Below, piece after piece: positions 24,601-36,985 of a stretch of 64,000 nucleotides of DNA. The position numbers and the translations under genes are program-made. Position 1 is the stretch's first letter. The number at the start of each line of letters is the position of its first letter. This stretch comes from Casuarius casuarius. Lineage: Eukaryota > Chordata > Aves > Casuariiformes > Casuariidae. The notes beneath the pieces are model-generated. The model did no database searches, was not told the origin of the DNA, and saw only the letters and a program-made list of their open reading frames with translations. Location: assembly GCA_003342895.1 (NCBI GenBank), contig PTFA01000305.1, positions 310,001-374,000 on the forward strand, in the 5' to 3' direction.

Positions 24601-25989
24601 CTGGTACCTAGGAAGAGATCTGCCAACAAAATTGAGAAGCTGAAACGTTCTAGTCTACCCTTTTAACAGAAAGGGACCATTACTGCAGAAGCGGTTTTCG
24701 AAGTGGACACCCCTTTTAGTCTACCTACACCACATAGCCTCGTTTTTGGACAATGGTTGCATTCTGCACACTTCTGAAGTAAGGAGCAGCTTCTGCTTTG
24801 TACATAGGCAAAATGCAGCTACTCTCCAGCTCGGCCACCCTGGTGAGACACCAGCTCACCCCATCTAGGGGCCTCCAGAAAGTGCTGTAGGACAGGCAGC
24901 ATCGGGCACTGCTACCCTGCACAAATGGGAGTTACCTGCCTCAGTGCAAGCCTGCTTGCTTAAAAGGGCAGCGTGTGCAGGAGCTCAGCAGTAGTGGGGA
25001 ACGACTGGTTTGCAGTGGAACAGTACTGCCAAACTCTCACCTTCCCTCCTTTATCAACACTGGGAACACAGAGTAGGGTAGAAACACACATTGATCACTG
25101 AGAATTGGAGAAAATAGACTGAAATAAAACTAAAATAGAGATAAAGTAACAGCCTTCTCAGGTACTTCAGCTCTGAAATATCACTGTGTAATGCACTGTT
25201 TCTTCACACCTTTCTATTGCAGTTTACAGTAAATCTAATGTTTCAATTCTATACCTTTTAGAATATAAAGATGAGGGAAGTTGATCACTGCCAAATTACC
25301 CAAGATGACTTCAATGTCCACTTTGCTGGCATGTCCTCTCCTACTATTCCTCTTCTATTTTCAATTACTTTCTCCTATAAGAACCCATTTTTAAAACTGC
25401 AAATGCAAAACAAGGTGTGAAGAGTTTTGTTCAGTTGGTCCAACTCAAATATAAATGATATGATGAAGAGGAGGTCTTCACTTGTGTTGCTATAAGTTGA
25501 AAGTTAACACAAATGCATTCCTGACTTTCCTTCAGAAATCTTGGTAATCACAACTACCACATCTAATCATTATTATGACTAATTCCAGAATGCATTCCAC
25601 TTTTATTTATTGATGACTTCCTAGCTGAAGGTTAGTTTATTCTTCTCTAACATGGTTCTTTTTATATCTACCATCTGACATTTACTGACGGTTGGAATTA
25701 GTAGATGAGTTAAACACTGAACGTCAGGTGAAATGGAAATACAAACACCTGTTCAGTTGGAACACTGTCTATAAAGGGCTATCTGGTTTCTGATTCATGG
25801 GGAAGAATACCTGAAATAAAATTCAAAAATCAAGAGACAAAAATAGGGCAGTGTGGCTAGCTTTAGCTTATTGAACAAAGTGCAGTGAAGAAAAGCCGTG
25901 TTTATCCTTTCACCTTCATGCAGAGACTAAACAAATGTTCATCATGTTCTGGAACCAGAGGTCTTACAAGTTCAGGCAGACCATGACCA
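18688..25989. other. Non-coding DNA, nothing recognised
   Basis: No gene, RNA gene or clear mobile element is seen. Short frames are scattered on both strands. Candidate conserved-noncoding character (AT-rich, rich in TAAT/ATTA and TTTGCAT-like words, few simple repeats) is strongest around 18880-18980 and 20530-20720, but this is only an impression without alignments. Confidence 0.4.
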
Positions 25990-26019
25990 CCTCTCTCTCT
26001 CTCTCTCCCTCTCTCTCTC
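25990..26019. repeat. (CT)n microsatellite
   Basis: An almost pure CT tract of 30 bases with one CCC interruption; polypyrimidine on the plus strand. Confidence 0.95.
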
Positions 26020-26281
26020 ACTAAAATAGCCCTAATTACAAATTAATGGGGAAAACACTTTAGATGATCTTTGCACAGTGAAGTCATAAAGGTGAATTCC
26101 ACAGGGAAAAACTCTAGTTGTCTACAAATCCACCTACAGTTAAATATCAAGAAGTAAAACCCAAGAATTTGCCAAAAGAAAAATTTATTCTACTTAAGCA
26201 ATGCTATTACTTTCTACACTAATTTTGCTGAAGAATTCCTAGGTAACTGGTAAATACTTGCAGAAATTCAAAATGTAAGAG

Positions 26282-26312
26282 TATATAATAATATAATTAT
26301 AATAATATATAA
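26282..26312. repeat. AT-rich low-complexity tract
   Basis: Thirty-one consecutive bases are A or T except the first few, made of TATAATA-type words that are partly self-complementary. Confidence 0.8.
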
Positions 26313-29300
26313 TTCCGATATTGAGGGACTTTTTTCTAAGGCAAGCCATTTAAAACTCTGACTTGCTTCCTGTCTTACTTATTTAACCTTAACTCTCCAT
26401 AAACACTTGAAAGAGGAAAAACCCTTGCTCATAAATCAAATGCTGAACCCTAAGTCTTCAGACGAGAACAAAGTGTTACAAGATTTGATATTCTTTAGGT
26501 TGTTTTTTCTCCAGATTTGTATACATAATATTGGGTATAATTTTGTGGGTCCCTTTCAAGCTCTATCGTGCTGTCAACAGAACTGCAACTGCTCTTTATT
26601 TATTTTTATCCCTTTTTCCCTGTTCATAATACACAGGCTGTCTGGCTCATTTTCAAGCTATTGAAATATTTCAGTCCTAAAAAAAAGTACAATAGGCTGT
26701 AACCACTTATGTGCTTAGGAAACCCTTCTGCCCTCCCTCTTCTCCCTCACCTTCTGTGAATTTCTAAAATTTAAGGAAAAAAAATGAAAATTCAAGTGTA
26801 CATCTCAAGACAGCAAATTTGCAATGTGCTATAGCCCCTCCCATCTCAGATGAAAATACTTTACAAAAAGACCGGTTCTTGTTGTACCACTTCTGGCGGT
26901 ATAAAATGCAGACATCTAAAAATTGTGAAAAAAATCAACACAAAACTGTTTCACTAAATTTTTACAAACGTAATGCCTGATCAAATTCAGCCCAAGGATT
27001 AGCTATGGGTGAGCTGGATTATTATCCAAAAGTACCTGTTTACAAACTTTCTGCAGGTGCAGGAAAAACTGAGTCTTCCTGAGGGAAATTATATTAAAAG
27101 CTACCTTGAGAAGATAGCATAGAAATTAGTTGCCAATGAAGTTGTTTAATTTTATGCTCTCAAAAATCCTTGAAATGCTTGAAAGACAACAAAATTATGT
27201 ATATCTTCACAATAGGCGGAAAGTATTTGGAGTAATCTTTCCTCTAAGATTTAGTTCTTTTTGTAAGTGAGAAGAGAGATAGCTGAAATACACATTAAAT
27301 GATCTGTGCCCTGCCATTTGTCAGTTTGCTCCCTGACAAGAATATGATCCCCTTTTCTGACTATGCCTAAGCAGGCAATAGATGCAATACACAGACAAAA
27401 TGACTTTTGCCATAGATATCATCTAGTTTTTTTTCCTTTAGCTTAACTAACAAACCTGTGTTTGTAGACACTATGATATAAGCACCAATTCTGACTCTGC
27501 AGTCTTATATCTTACGTATCTTAGTACAATTATTTCACTAGAAGTACAGACTTCAACCAGGCCTGGAGATTGATTTAATGAATCCCCCAAAATGTACAAT
27601 TCAAGTGGACAAGAAAGACAATCCACAAGATTGTTTTATATTTTGTTTGTATGTAAACACCTATGAAGCAAAAAGACTCTTCATGTGCCACTGCCAGTCC
27701 TGCTGCCAGCAGGACATACTGTAGTCCACCATAATTATTCATATTTTTGTCATCTACAAAAGAACAGGTTTCTCCCACAGGTTTCAGCTGTGAGATGGGA
27801 CATGGGGAGTTTATAAAGCAATGCTGAGCTTGCAGATTGGTTGGCTTTCTTTGTCCTAGCATTAACTAGCTTATGGCCATTGAGAACTACTGCTGCTCTT
27901 AAAGGCACCATTTAAAAAAAATTCCAACACAAGTCATGGCCAACTCTTGCTTCACTTATGAATTTTTCACATGGCCACAGCAAGACCCTTCATTCCCTGA
28001 CTCAAAGTCACAGTATTTTTAGAAATGTTTTCTACTTTTTATACCACAAAAGCTTTGATTCCTGCAGTGAAATGAACACTACTTAGAAATGGAAGATGAT
28101 TCCATGCATTACATTATATGAGACTGCAAAGCCTGGAACAAGCACTACAAGCCTTCAGCTGTGGCGCACAGAAAAAAAAACAGGAACCAGGAACTCAGTG
28201 CCTCTGAAACTCTAAGAAGTACACATAAGGGAGTAGGAAATAGCTAGGATGCACCTGAGCAGCCTCCCCATTCTAGACCAGTCCACAAGTCAGAGCAGCC
28301 CCAGCAATAATTCAGACAATCCTGGATGTACCTATCTGCCGCTTAGAAAATAAAGCCAAAGTGGCTGGAACTGCCCAAGGGCCTACTTGCATCCTCATGC
28401 TGGGGAGCCCATTCATATTTGAGCATTTGATTCCTGTCTCAGAGTCCTCAGAAGACAAGCTATGGATACTTTCTGGAGCTCTCGCACAAAGGAAAGATAC
28501 TTAATTATCTCAAATACAGCTCTAAGACAGGTATAGTTTCCACTCCTTTTAAAAAAAGAATTAATGCAAACCTTCCTTATGGCAGTTTAATTGTTGCTGA
28601 TCATTTTAGGAGAAGCATCTATTTACTAGCATAAGCAATATCAAGCTATTGTGAGAAAGCTCAGTTCACCTCAGTCCCAGTCTCACTTCTGAAATTCTGT
28701 AATTCTGAAAACTCGTATCTCAGTTGACATTTACTTTTCAGGCTGATCAATCTGGTAATCAGGTCCATAACTCTCTTCTAGATTCTGTTCCAGATTACAA
28801 CTACTGCTAACCTGAAATATTTTTTTTTTAAAAAAAAGAGCCCCCCACACACAAAGAAGCACCCACAGGAAGCACTCAGAGCACTTTTCTGAATAACAAT
28901 GAATAACAGGGCTAGGAATGTGCTCTTTAGCTTATAAAACCTGTAGATTCCTCAGCCTCATCACATTTAAAATGTAACTTAAATTTATAGCTTGCCAAGT
29001 AATTAATGTCTCCCACAGCTTTAACTGCTGATTCAATAATGGCACTTGCAAAGGAAGTACAGTCCTAAATACCAAAGCTCCAAGGCTTTTTGTTAAAATG
29101 TCATCCTAGAGCTCCTGTGCTCCCTGTGCCCTTCAGCCCCCTGGACCAAGGCAGAAGAAGGGGCTGTGGGACTGCAGGAGCCACAGCCAAACCATGAGGT
29201 CTGGAACATAGTCACCAGCCACAAGCTAAGAAGCCTGGAAACCCTGGAGTATCCAACACTGCAAAGTGTTTGTGGCACAGCTGCACACCTTGGAAATCCA

Positions 29301-32300
29301 GGTTTCCCCGAAGCCTGTCAGCCCAGCTCCTGGGAATCTGATTTGCTTTGGGGGTTTTCCGTTTGTTTATGATGGTTGTAATAGCCAATACACATCTGTG
29401 AAGTATTTGGGTTCTGGCACGTTGGCTTTTTCCAAAGTAACCCCATTTCAGCAGAAAATTCCAGATCTGCTCTGGACATTGCCCTTGGAGTTGCAAACCC
29501 GTCCCCTGTGGGTTTCCTGGGAGCACTGATGTTGGACACACAACCCTCCTATGTCTAAGCCTGGAAGACGGAAGGGAAAACAGGGAGGTGAGATTTACCA
29601 AGTTCTTTCTCCCAAGGGGAGTTCTGTCTGACTAAGGAGCCCACTGCAGGTGTGATGACAGAAAATACTTCTGGAAATCGCCAATGCATTCTAGGGACTG
29701 TCTCATTCACATTTCAGGTGGAAAACAGTGAGTTAGATTGAAAGCAATTTATGAGTTCTGAAATTCCCACAGCGTGAGGACTGGGTGAGAGATTCAGTTG
29801 TTTTAAATTGATGCAACTCTACATAAGCCTATGGAGCTCGTATCAGAAAATTTGGTATTCCACTTCCAGAACCACTCAAAGATTTTTTTTGCCACCATTA
29901 AAATAAACAGGCTGAAACAAACAACTCTTATCTTCAGATGGTTTTCTGGAGTTACAGTCCTAAAGCATGCCGATCAGTCTCTTAGGCAAGTAAGTCCTTT
30001 CATTTCTTGGGGCCTTTATATCTGTATACTAAATTCAGAAGAATAAAGTGTGTATTCGTAAATTACAGACAAGATTTGGACCGCAAAAATATTACTTCAA
30101 TTAACGATAGGCCAAACATTTACTGATACTTATAGGCAAGATAATGCAGAATATCAGCTCTGCTAATTATTGCTTTTCAAGCTATTTTTAGAATAATAAT
30201 TTAAAAAAAGGATAAGTTTGATCTGTAATTCAAATCACACTGTATCTTTGATTTGTTCCCCCCTCCTCCTCTCTCCCTCCCTCCGCAGAAAAGCTTTATC
30301 TAGAGTGGCTGAAAAGCAAAGTATCTATGCAGACACTATCCATCACATTTCTGTCTTAATTGAATGACACCAGAATAAGATCGATAAAATGTAACAAGAG
30401 ACAGCTTTGCATTTCCACACTCACTTATTCTCCCTCTCTATTACTCCCAGCCATCACCGTGACCAGAAAGCTTAAGTATTGAGTTTGAACACTGCTGCCA
30501 AGCAAGTTGTTAGTATATGAATAAACTTGTCAGGAAAACAATAAAACTTATAATACTGAGAAAGGCCAAAATGTCAAAAGGCCACTGCAAATAGCATTAA
30601 ATATGCTGCCTTTAAAGCTATACTATAGAAGCATATGAAGAGTTTCTAAATAACACGGGCAGTGGCAATGCTTCAAATATTATCTCCCCCATTCCCCCAA
30701 GACATATCTGTGTGCGTGCGTGTGTGATCGTCTGACATGCAGTTGTCGTGACCTCTTGGCTCAAATCTGCAATTTCTACACTAAACCCAGACCAGCTGTG
30801 ATTTCCCTATGTTCAAGGATTCTGAGATCTCCAATGCATTATTGATAACCTCATTGCTTTGCTAAAAGCAGAGGCTGCGCACTCATAATCCCAGACTTTT
30901 CCTGAAAAGCTCCAGCTTCACATACCGATCGATCACAAGGAATAAAATGAAAAAAGCCCATTTTACAAGCAGGCTATATATTGTGCAACGCATCCATTTC
31001 AGTACACATGTTAAGTAAAAATGTAAACATTTTTTAAACTCTCCTTTTTTGTTACTTTTGGTTATGATGATCTTGCACTCCTGACTGTGTAAGGGTAATG
31101 CCACATTATTGGGAGCATAATTAGTATGTCGGCTTTGGAGTCACATTTATATTTAAAGTCTATACTGAAGTTGTAACTAGACTCCTCCAAAACTGGGGCC
31201 ACGTTCTGCTAACCACATAGCAAATGAAAGTCCCTAATGCAAACAGCTAACAGTTAAAAAAGAAAAAAAAGGAACAAGCTGCATCAAATGAATATGGTAA
31301 ACAAAATGAATTATAAAGGCAGGAAGAGGAAAGAGTTAACAATAGCAAGACTGAACAGGATACAGCTTTAGTTATGCATAATTAGAAGGCTCCTGGAATC
31401 TGAAAACACAAGTATTACCAATTTTCTAGTCACAGTTTAGTACGTAAAGAAATGCTTAGACATTGCATCACAGGAAATGTTCTCTTCATGTTTCAAGACA
31501 AACTGTCATATTTCAGCTTGGAACTCAATTAGATATTAAAACAATTGCTGTACAAGTACAAGCACTTCTGCCAGGCATTATTAAAATCCAACTGATGAGA
31601 CACTTGGCCTTTTAACTTCAATAGATAATTCTTCATGCCTGGTTGACTACACTGCATTGTTTCTTCATTATTATGTTCATGCTTAGTCTTCGAACAGCTT
31701 TTTCTTCCTCTCTCTCTTTTTTTCCTGTATCAATGACTCGGCTGGAGGGATGAGGCTGAGAGACTCATATGACTTCTTAAATTAAAAAGATTTCCTAATT
31801 GATCACTATTTGGCAAATTTATGCATGAAAAACTTCAGTTTCTGTTGCTATTGCTTTTTTTTTTAAGAAAGTATATTTATGCAGCAGACTCAAAGAGAAT
31901 TCATTTTCAATACTACACTGAAGTAACAGCATGATCTTCTGAAGCATATGTATCCTCACATTACTCTCTAATGATTACCAAATGAAAATGCAGTATTACT
32001 GCAGGTATATTGAAAGGTTATCATATATTCTTCTCATCTTTAAAAACAGTATCTAATCCTGAGTTATCAACAGAAGAATTAAAGTAAAATAGCTTTTCTG
32101 CTCTGACCATCTCCTCGTGTAATACCTAGACCATTCAGAACTTACTAAGATAAATAAATTTCCCTCAGAGAATTAATGCTTAAAAACAGAAAATGACTAG
32201 GGTATCATTAAACCCTTGCAGTCACAGAAATCAGAGATGAAATATCTTATACCTACTGGAGATAATGCCTTATTACAATACAGCCAATATTAAATGCACA

Positions 32301-33400
32301 TGACTGTCATATAGTTTGGCAGAAAAGTTAGAAACTCTCACTGAGGAGAGGTAAGCTCGGAAAGTATTAACACCACAGCTTTGGGGAGATAAATGATCTG
32401 GGTGCTTACATCGTCAGTGAGAGACAGAGACATCTGTAAAAGGGAGACTCAAAAGAAGGTGCTGAACATGGGTGCTGACACCATCTTTGGAAGAAGCTTC
32501 TCTACTGACAAGAAAGCCTACAGAAACCAGCCTCCCAATTTAGGTACCAATTTGGGTAACTAACAAGGGTGAATGGCCCTCAGGAAGTCCTTGCATTGCT
32601 GAAAAGGGTAAATAGAGCTTACCACACGTTTTATTCTCGTGCCCACTGTATGGAACTAGGGAAAACATTTAACATGTCCCATGTATGAACTGGAGGCTGA
32701 GTGGAATAGGCTTCTTCCCTCCCCCCCCCTTCCTTAGCTCACACCAGAGGATGAGAAATACAGACAGAAGCTGGTGAAACACAGCAAGTACACATATATA
32801 GCATTTATGCTGAATGTAAAACATATCACCTGAAGACAGCTCCCCGGTATGCTAAAAGAAATACAGGGCAATTCTGAGCACAAGTATTTACTTCAGTTTT
32901 GCTTTAAAGTACACTTAGAAGATTTGGGTTTTCCAAAAGCAACTGCAAACTTCATCAGGTTTCAATATGAAGACAGGGCTTTCTCCTCAACCATTTCTAT
33001 CCATATGGCAAGTTTCTCAGAGGTCTAGAAGAAATCCTTGATCAAGCCAGTCTACACTTCACCACAACTCATAAACAGATACATGTCTTCTAATTTAATC
33101 CATCATTACCATCACTTTATAGCTGTCTAGCTTTTCCTTCCTAATGACCTACATGAAACAGCTCCCAGCTATGTCATTCCGAGGCCTACTTTGTACCACA
33201 TACACATATACGCACTCACAGCAGATGAGGAAACCTGCCAGAAACAGGCACCAAGGTCTTCCCTAGACAGGTCTGGCTTTGCCTTAAACACCAGCAGACA
33301 CTGCAAAAACTGAAAGCAGGGCTGGTGGACAGCGGGTATCCCCGGCTGCTCCAGCTGGAAGGAAACTCCCCAGTTCCACAAAATCCCTCAGTGGAAACAT
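26313..33400. other. Non-coding DNA, nothing recognised
   Basis: No gene is supported. The 29090-29600 part is GC-richer and holds overlapping open frames on both strands (the longest is 129 codons on the minus strand at 29212-29601), with no recognisable product. The 30180-30620 part is AT-rich and free of simple repeats, with words resembling TCF/LEF (CTTTGAT) and homeodomain sites. Short runs include a C9 tract near 32721-32729. Confidence 0.4.
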
Positions 33401-33877
33401 CCCACATTTAAGGTAGCAGAAAACTATCTACCCTATTGGGAAATGAATCATCTCCACTGTCTTTTGAAAATGCAGAAATCAAGGTGAGCGACCCGTGCTC
33501 CTGTGTGAATAAGACTGCAAATTTTTTAGTTGTTTGGGGTTTGGGGGGTTTTTGTTTTTGTTTTTTTAACTGGTGAATTGAACTGTGAGTGCATCTGGCA
33601 TGCAACTGTGGGCCACCTTCTTTCAACTAAAGTTTGCTTCAACAGACAGTTGAGGGATAAAAATTTGGCAGAAGGGCACTCCTCTAGCCCCTTCCCCTCC
33701 AGGGCCAAAGTAAGGCTGGCACATGCAGGGAGACGTGGGCGCAGCCTGCACCTGTCTGCGAGTGTCAGGCACGTGGGACCATGCTCCGAGAGTGGCCAGT
33801 GCAGCTGACGCAGCGCAGGACCAGCTCCCACCTGTCCCACATTGAACCATATCAATCTCGGTTGCAGTAGTGGCTTA

Positions 33878-33929
33878 ATGCTCCCCGTGCACAAACGAGG
33901 GTGTAGAGCTCTGCTGTATCTGGCGCCAG
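33878..33929 (+). other. Candidate first exon with strong splice donor
   Basis: A GC-rich segment (about 33660-33900) ends in a consensus donor, CAG followed by GTAAGG at 33930. An ATG at 33878 opens a frame reading MLPVHKRGCRALLYLAP up to that donor, leaving one base of a split codon. No acceptor is seen just upstream, so it would be a first exon. A second donor-like site, AAG then GTGAGC, occurs at about 33482. No product is recognised, and a non-coding transcript is at least as likely. Confidence 0.15.
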
Positions 33930-36607
33930 GTAAGGCTCGCTAAGAATATGCTAAGAGCTCTCACACCACTGCATCTGCGACGTTACAACTGTACCTGTAC
34001 AGATAAAGAAGAGTGCATGGCGTGCCCCTCAGTGACATGTGAGTAAATATCTGTGCTTTATTGACAGCTGAAGTCCAAACATGCCCCCTCACATACACTA
34101 ACAAATTATAGTTACAGTTAGAAGGACCAGAGATCTTAAAAGTTCGCAAAGGTGCATGAAGGACAAAGATATAGCATGTGCATAAAGATACCAGTTAAGG
34201 AATGCAGGAGGAAACATAGGCAAACAAGAATCTTCCGTTTTTCTGCTGGAGCAGCTTTCAGCTACAAATACTTTACTAAGAACAGCTCAGACTGTTTTGC
34301 AAAATATCATTCTTTGCAAAGACCCTAAAGAGCTACAGTTTCTCTCAGCTGCCTTTGAAATACAAGCATTTACATATAATTCTTTCCAAACAAGTGGAAG
34401 TACAAGGCTCTCAGTGGAAATCTAGGATGGGACTGAGTTCAGAATTACTGGTGCATTTCTACTCTGTCACAAAGCTAAAGTTTTCATAACTAAGGCACGT
34501 TTAAAAAAAATAAAATAAAAAACCTTCAACAAATTTTAAACAATCCAGCGTGCCAAGGATCTTGTTTCACTGTTTTTCCTTAATCCAAGAAACAGCACTT
34601 ATGTAACAATAAACACTTAACTCCAGATGTGAAATTGCTCTTTTCTTTTTCTCAACCACTGCTTTTTGGGGGGACAAATATCAAACTATTTCACATATCA
34701 AAAAGGGGTATGAAGTTGCTCATAAAAACTGTAATTCTTTTAAAGCTTAGTTTAAATAGCATACCACCTTAACATGCTTGAAATGTGTATAAATTTAAAC
34801 ACAAATTTAAAATTCATTTTTAACACAGTAGATAATAAAACAAGAAAATAGACACTTCAAGGAATTAGAAGTCATATTTTTGAAAACCTTCAGACTATAA
34901 CTAAGATTAAAGATAAATAGGACTTGGCCAAGGACCACAGGGACAATAATTCATCGTGGGAACAAACCTGAACCCGGAGAATTGAAAGATACAGTTCTCC
35001 TTGACTTTTGTAAAACAGGTTTAGACAATAGGGAAAATAAATATAATTTCTGAAACTATTTATAAAAGCTTATAAAATATTTCCTCCTCTGTTTTCAAAT
35101 ATTTTGGATTTTCAATACCTTTTCCTAGGTTTCTTTGGTTTGTTTCTGTTTGGGTTTTTTTTTTACAATTTGTTGTTAAATCACCATCAAAATTCCTTTT
35201 TTCATGTTGCTTAATTCACACTTACCTCCTTCTTGCTCTATTCTATTTTGGTATGTGTTCGATAAATGATATTTTTGTAATATATTTTCATTACTCCTTT
35301 GTTTATAAATTCTTAGGGAACAAACAAACAACTCCCCCCATGCACACACTCAAAAACTATGTTTTTCCATAGTACTTATGTAAGAAACTTGAACTGGCTT
35401 TTACTTACTGCATTTATTCTAGACTTTAGAATGTTTACATAGCATTGAAAAAATATTACTTGGAAAACATAAATAAATACTGCTCTGTGTCAAACAGCAA
35501 TTTCATTAACAGGTGCAAAATATTATGACAAATTCTATGGTGTTATTCTAGTCCACTGAAATGGAATTGTTTCATCCAACACACTGTAAAACTCCATCTG
35601 AGAGGAGGCGGGGGGGGGGTTAACTGTTAAAAACTAAAGAAAGGCTAGATTTTGTAAAGTAACTGCTAGATAAGTTGCTAAGAAGTATTTTGATATAAGA
35701 AACTAATGCTGCACCACATGAATCAATTAACACTTCATAATACTGGTGTATACCTTCATATCAAAATGACTTCAAGCTCTTGAGCAAATAACATTTAAAT
35801 TATTTCCAGGAAAAGTTATGCCAGAAATCTGCTAGTTATCACATTTCTATAAAACAATTATTGCATACATGGAAAAGAAAGTTTACTCTGACACATTACC
35901 ACTAAGTATATTTATAGAGAAGGAGAAATGCAGAAGAGGCTTGAACTTAATAATGTAGGGCCATTAATTAGCATCAAATGAAAGAAAAGCAATAAAGCAA
36001 TTTTGTCACCAATTACTGACAATTTGCCTAAGTACAACCATTAATTTTGGATAATATAACCCCCATAAAATTAAGGGAACAAAACTACTTGAATCAATAT
36101 CCTTTGCTAGTCTCTTTCCACTAATTGAACTACTTTAAGGAGTATCAAAAGTTTTTGAAACCTTTAAACACTTTAATAAAAATGGAAAAACATATGGTTA
36201 TGATTTCATATCTAAAAGTTGCTGGCTTTGGGGGGGGGGGGTATTTTNTTTTTTTTTTGGTCCTCTTTTTTTTTGGCTGAGAATAAGCAAAACTGGGGTG
36301 ATAAAAGTGTGACTCTTTGGAATTACCAGAGTCAAAACATTTATTTACCTATGTTTTTCCTACAGCTTTAGAGAGCTCTTATAAAAGAAAGTCTGATTAG
36401 GGGAGCCAGAAATATCAACGTTTTAATAGTTTGATTAAGGAATCTCCAGCATTTAGATACTGCCAATAGCAACCTCAAGCAGTGAAAGGAAATAGGAATT
36501 ATATTATTGCACTGCGACATGTCCCTAGCTTTTCCTACCTCCACTCTCACAACGGAAAGCAAGGAAAAACACAAGCAAAAACCCCGTCATTCTTCTCCCA
36601 GCTCCCA
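33930..36607. other. AT-rich non-coding DNA
   Basis: No gene is seen. The block includes G10 (35610-35619) and G12 (36230-36241) runs and the second N (36248) inside a T-run. The 35940-36060 part is AT-rich with ATTA/TTAATTAG words and no simple repeats, and could be a conserved non-coding element, unverified. Confidence 0.4.
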
Positions 36608-36985
36608 TCGCAGCCCGCGCTACCCCGGCAGGCAGCGTTGCCCACTGCCATTGGTGGACAGCAGTGTCAGCGCAGCTGCAGCCGTAGCAGCCTGGCCTCC
36701 CGCATCCTCTCCTGCCCCGGCGCCGGGGGCTGCTGCCGGCGCAGCACAAGGTCAGCCAAGTCTACGCAACCCTTTTATCGCTATGGCTACGCGGCAACAA
36801 CCTTCCCGAGCGCCAGCGAGAGCAAACGTTCTGCGCCGGCGACAGGCCACTGCACGTTGTGGACGTCAAAACCAGGCAGCCTGTTCCAAAGTCGAAGTTT
36901 AGCAAAACTCTTGCAAGGCTGGTAACGAACGCACTTGCTCAAGTACCTTTTCCCTCGGCACTCGCCTGCGTTTGCTCACCAGGAA
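36608..36985. promoter_or_regulatory. CpG island without recognised gene
   Basis: About 30 CpGs are visible in roughly 375 bases at high GC content, including CCCCGGCGCCGGGG, GCCGGCGC and TGCGCCGGCGAC. This meets the usual picture of an unmethylated promoter island. A CCATTGG (inverted CCAAT box) lies at about 36650, and GTTGCCGCGTAGCC on the minus strand resembles an RFX X-box half site. Long open frames cross it (147 and 131 codons plus, 74 minus), rich in A, R, P and S as expected of GC-rich DNA in any frame, and none is recognised. Donor-like motifs exist on both strands (CTG then GTAACG, plus; CTG then GTGAGC, minus, near 36981), so transcription direction is undetermined. It may be the promoter of a non-coding RNA, an unrecognised 5' exon, or an orphan island. 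Confidence 0.6.

Noticed and set aside
29212..29601. 129-codon minus-strand open frame
   Set aside because: Overlapped by open frames on the other strand in GC-richer DNA; no family or splice support.
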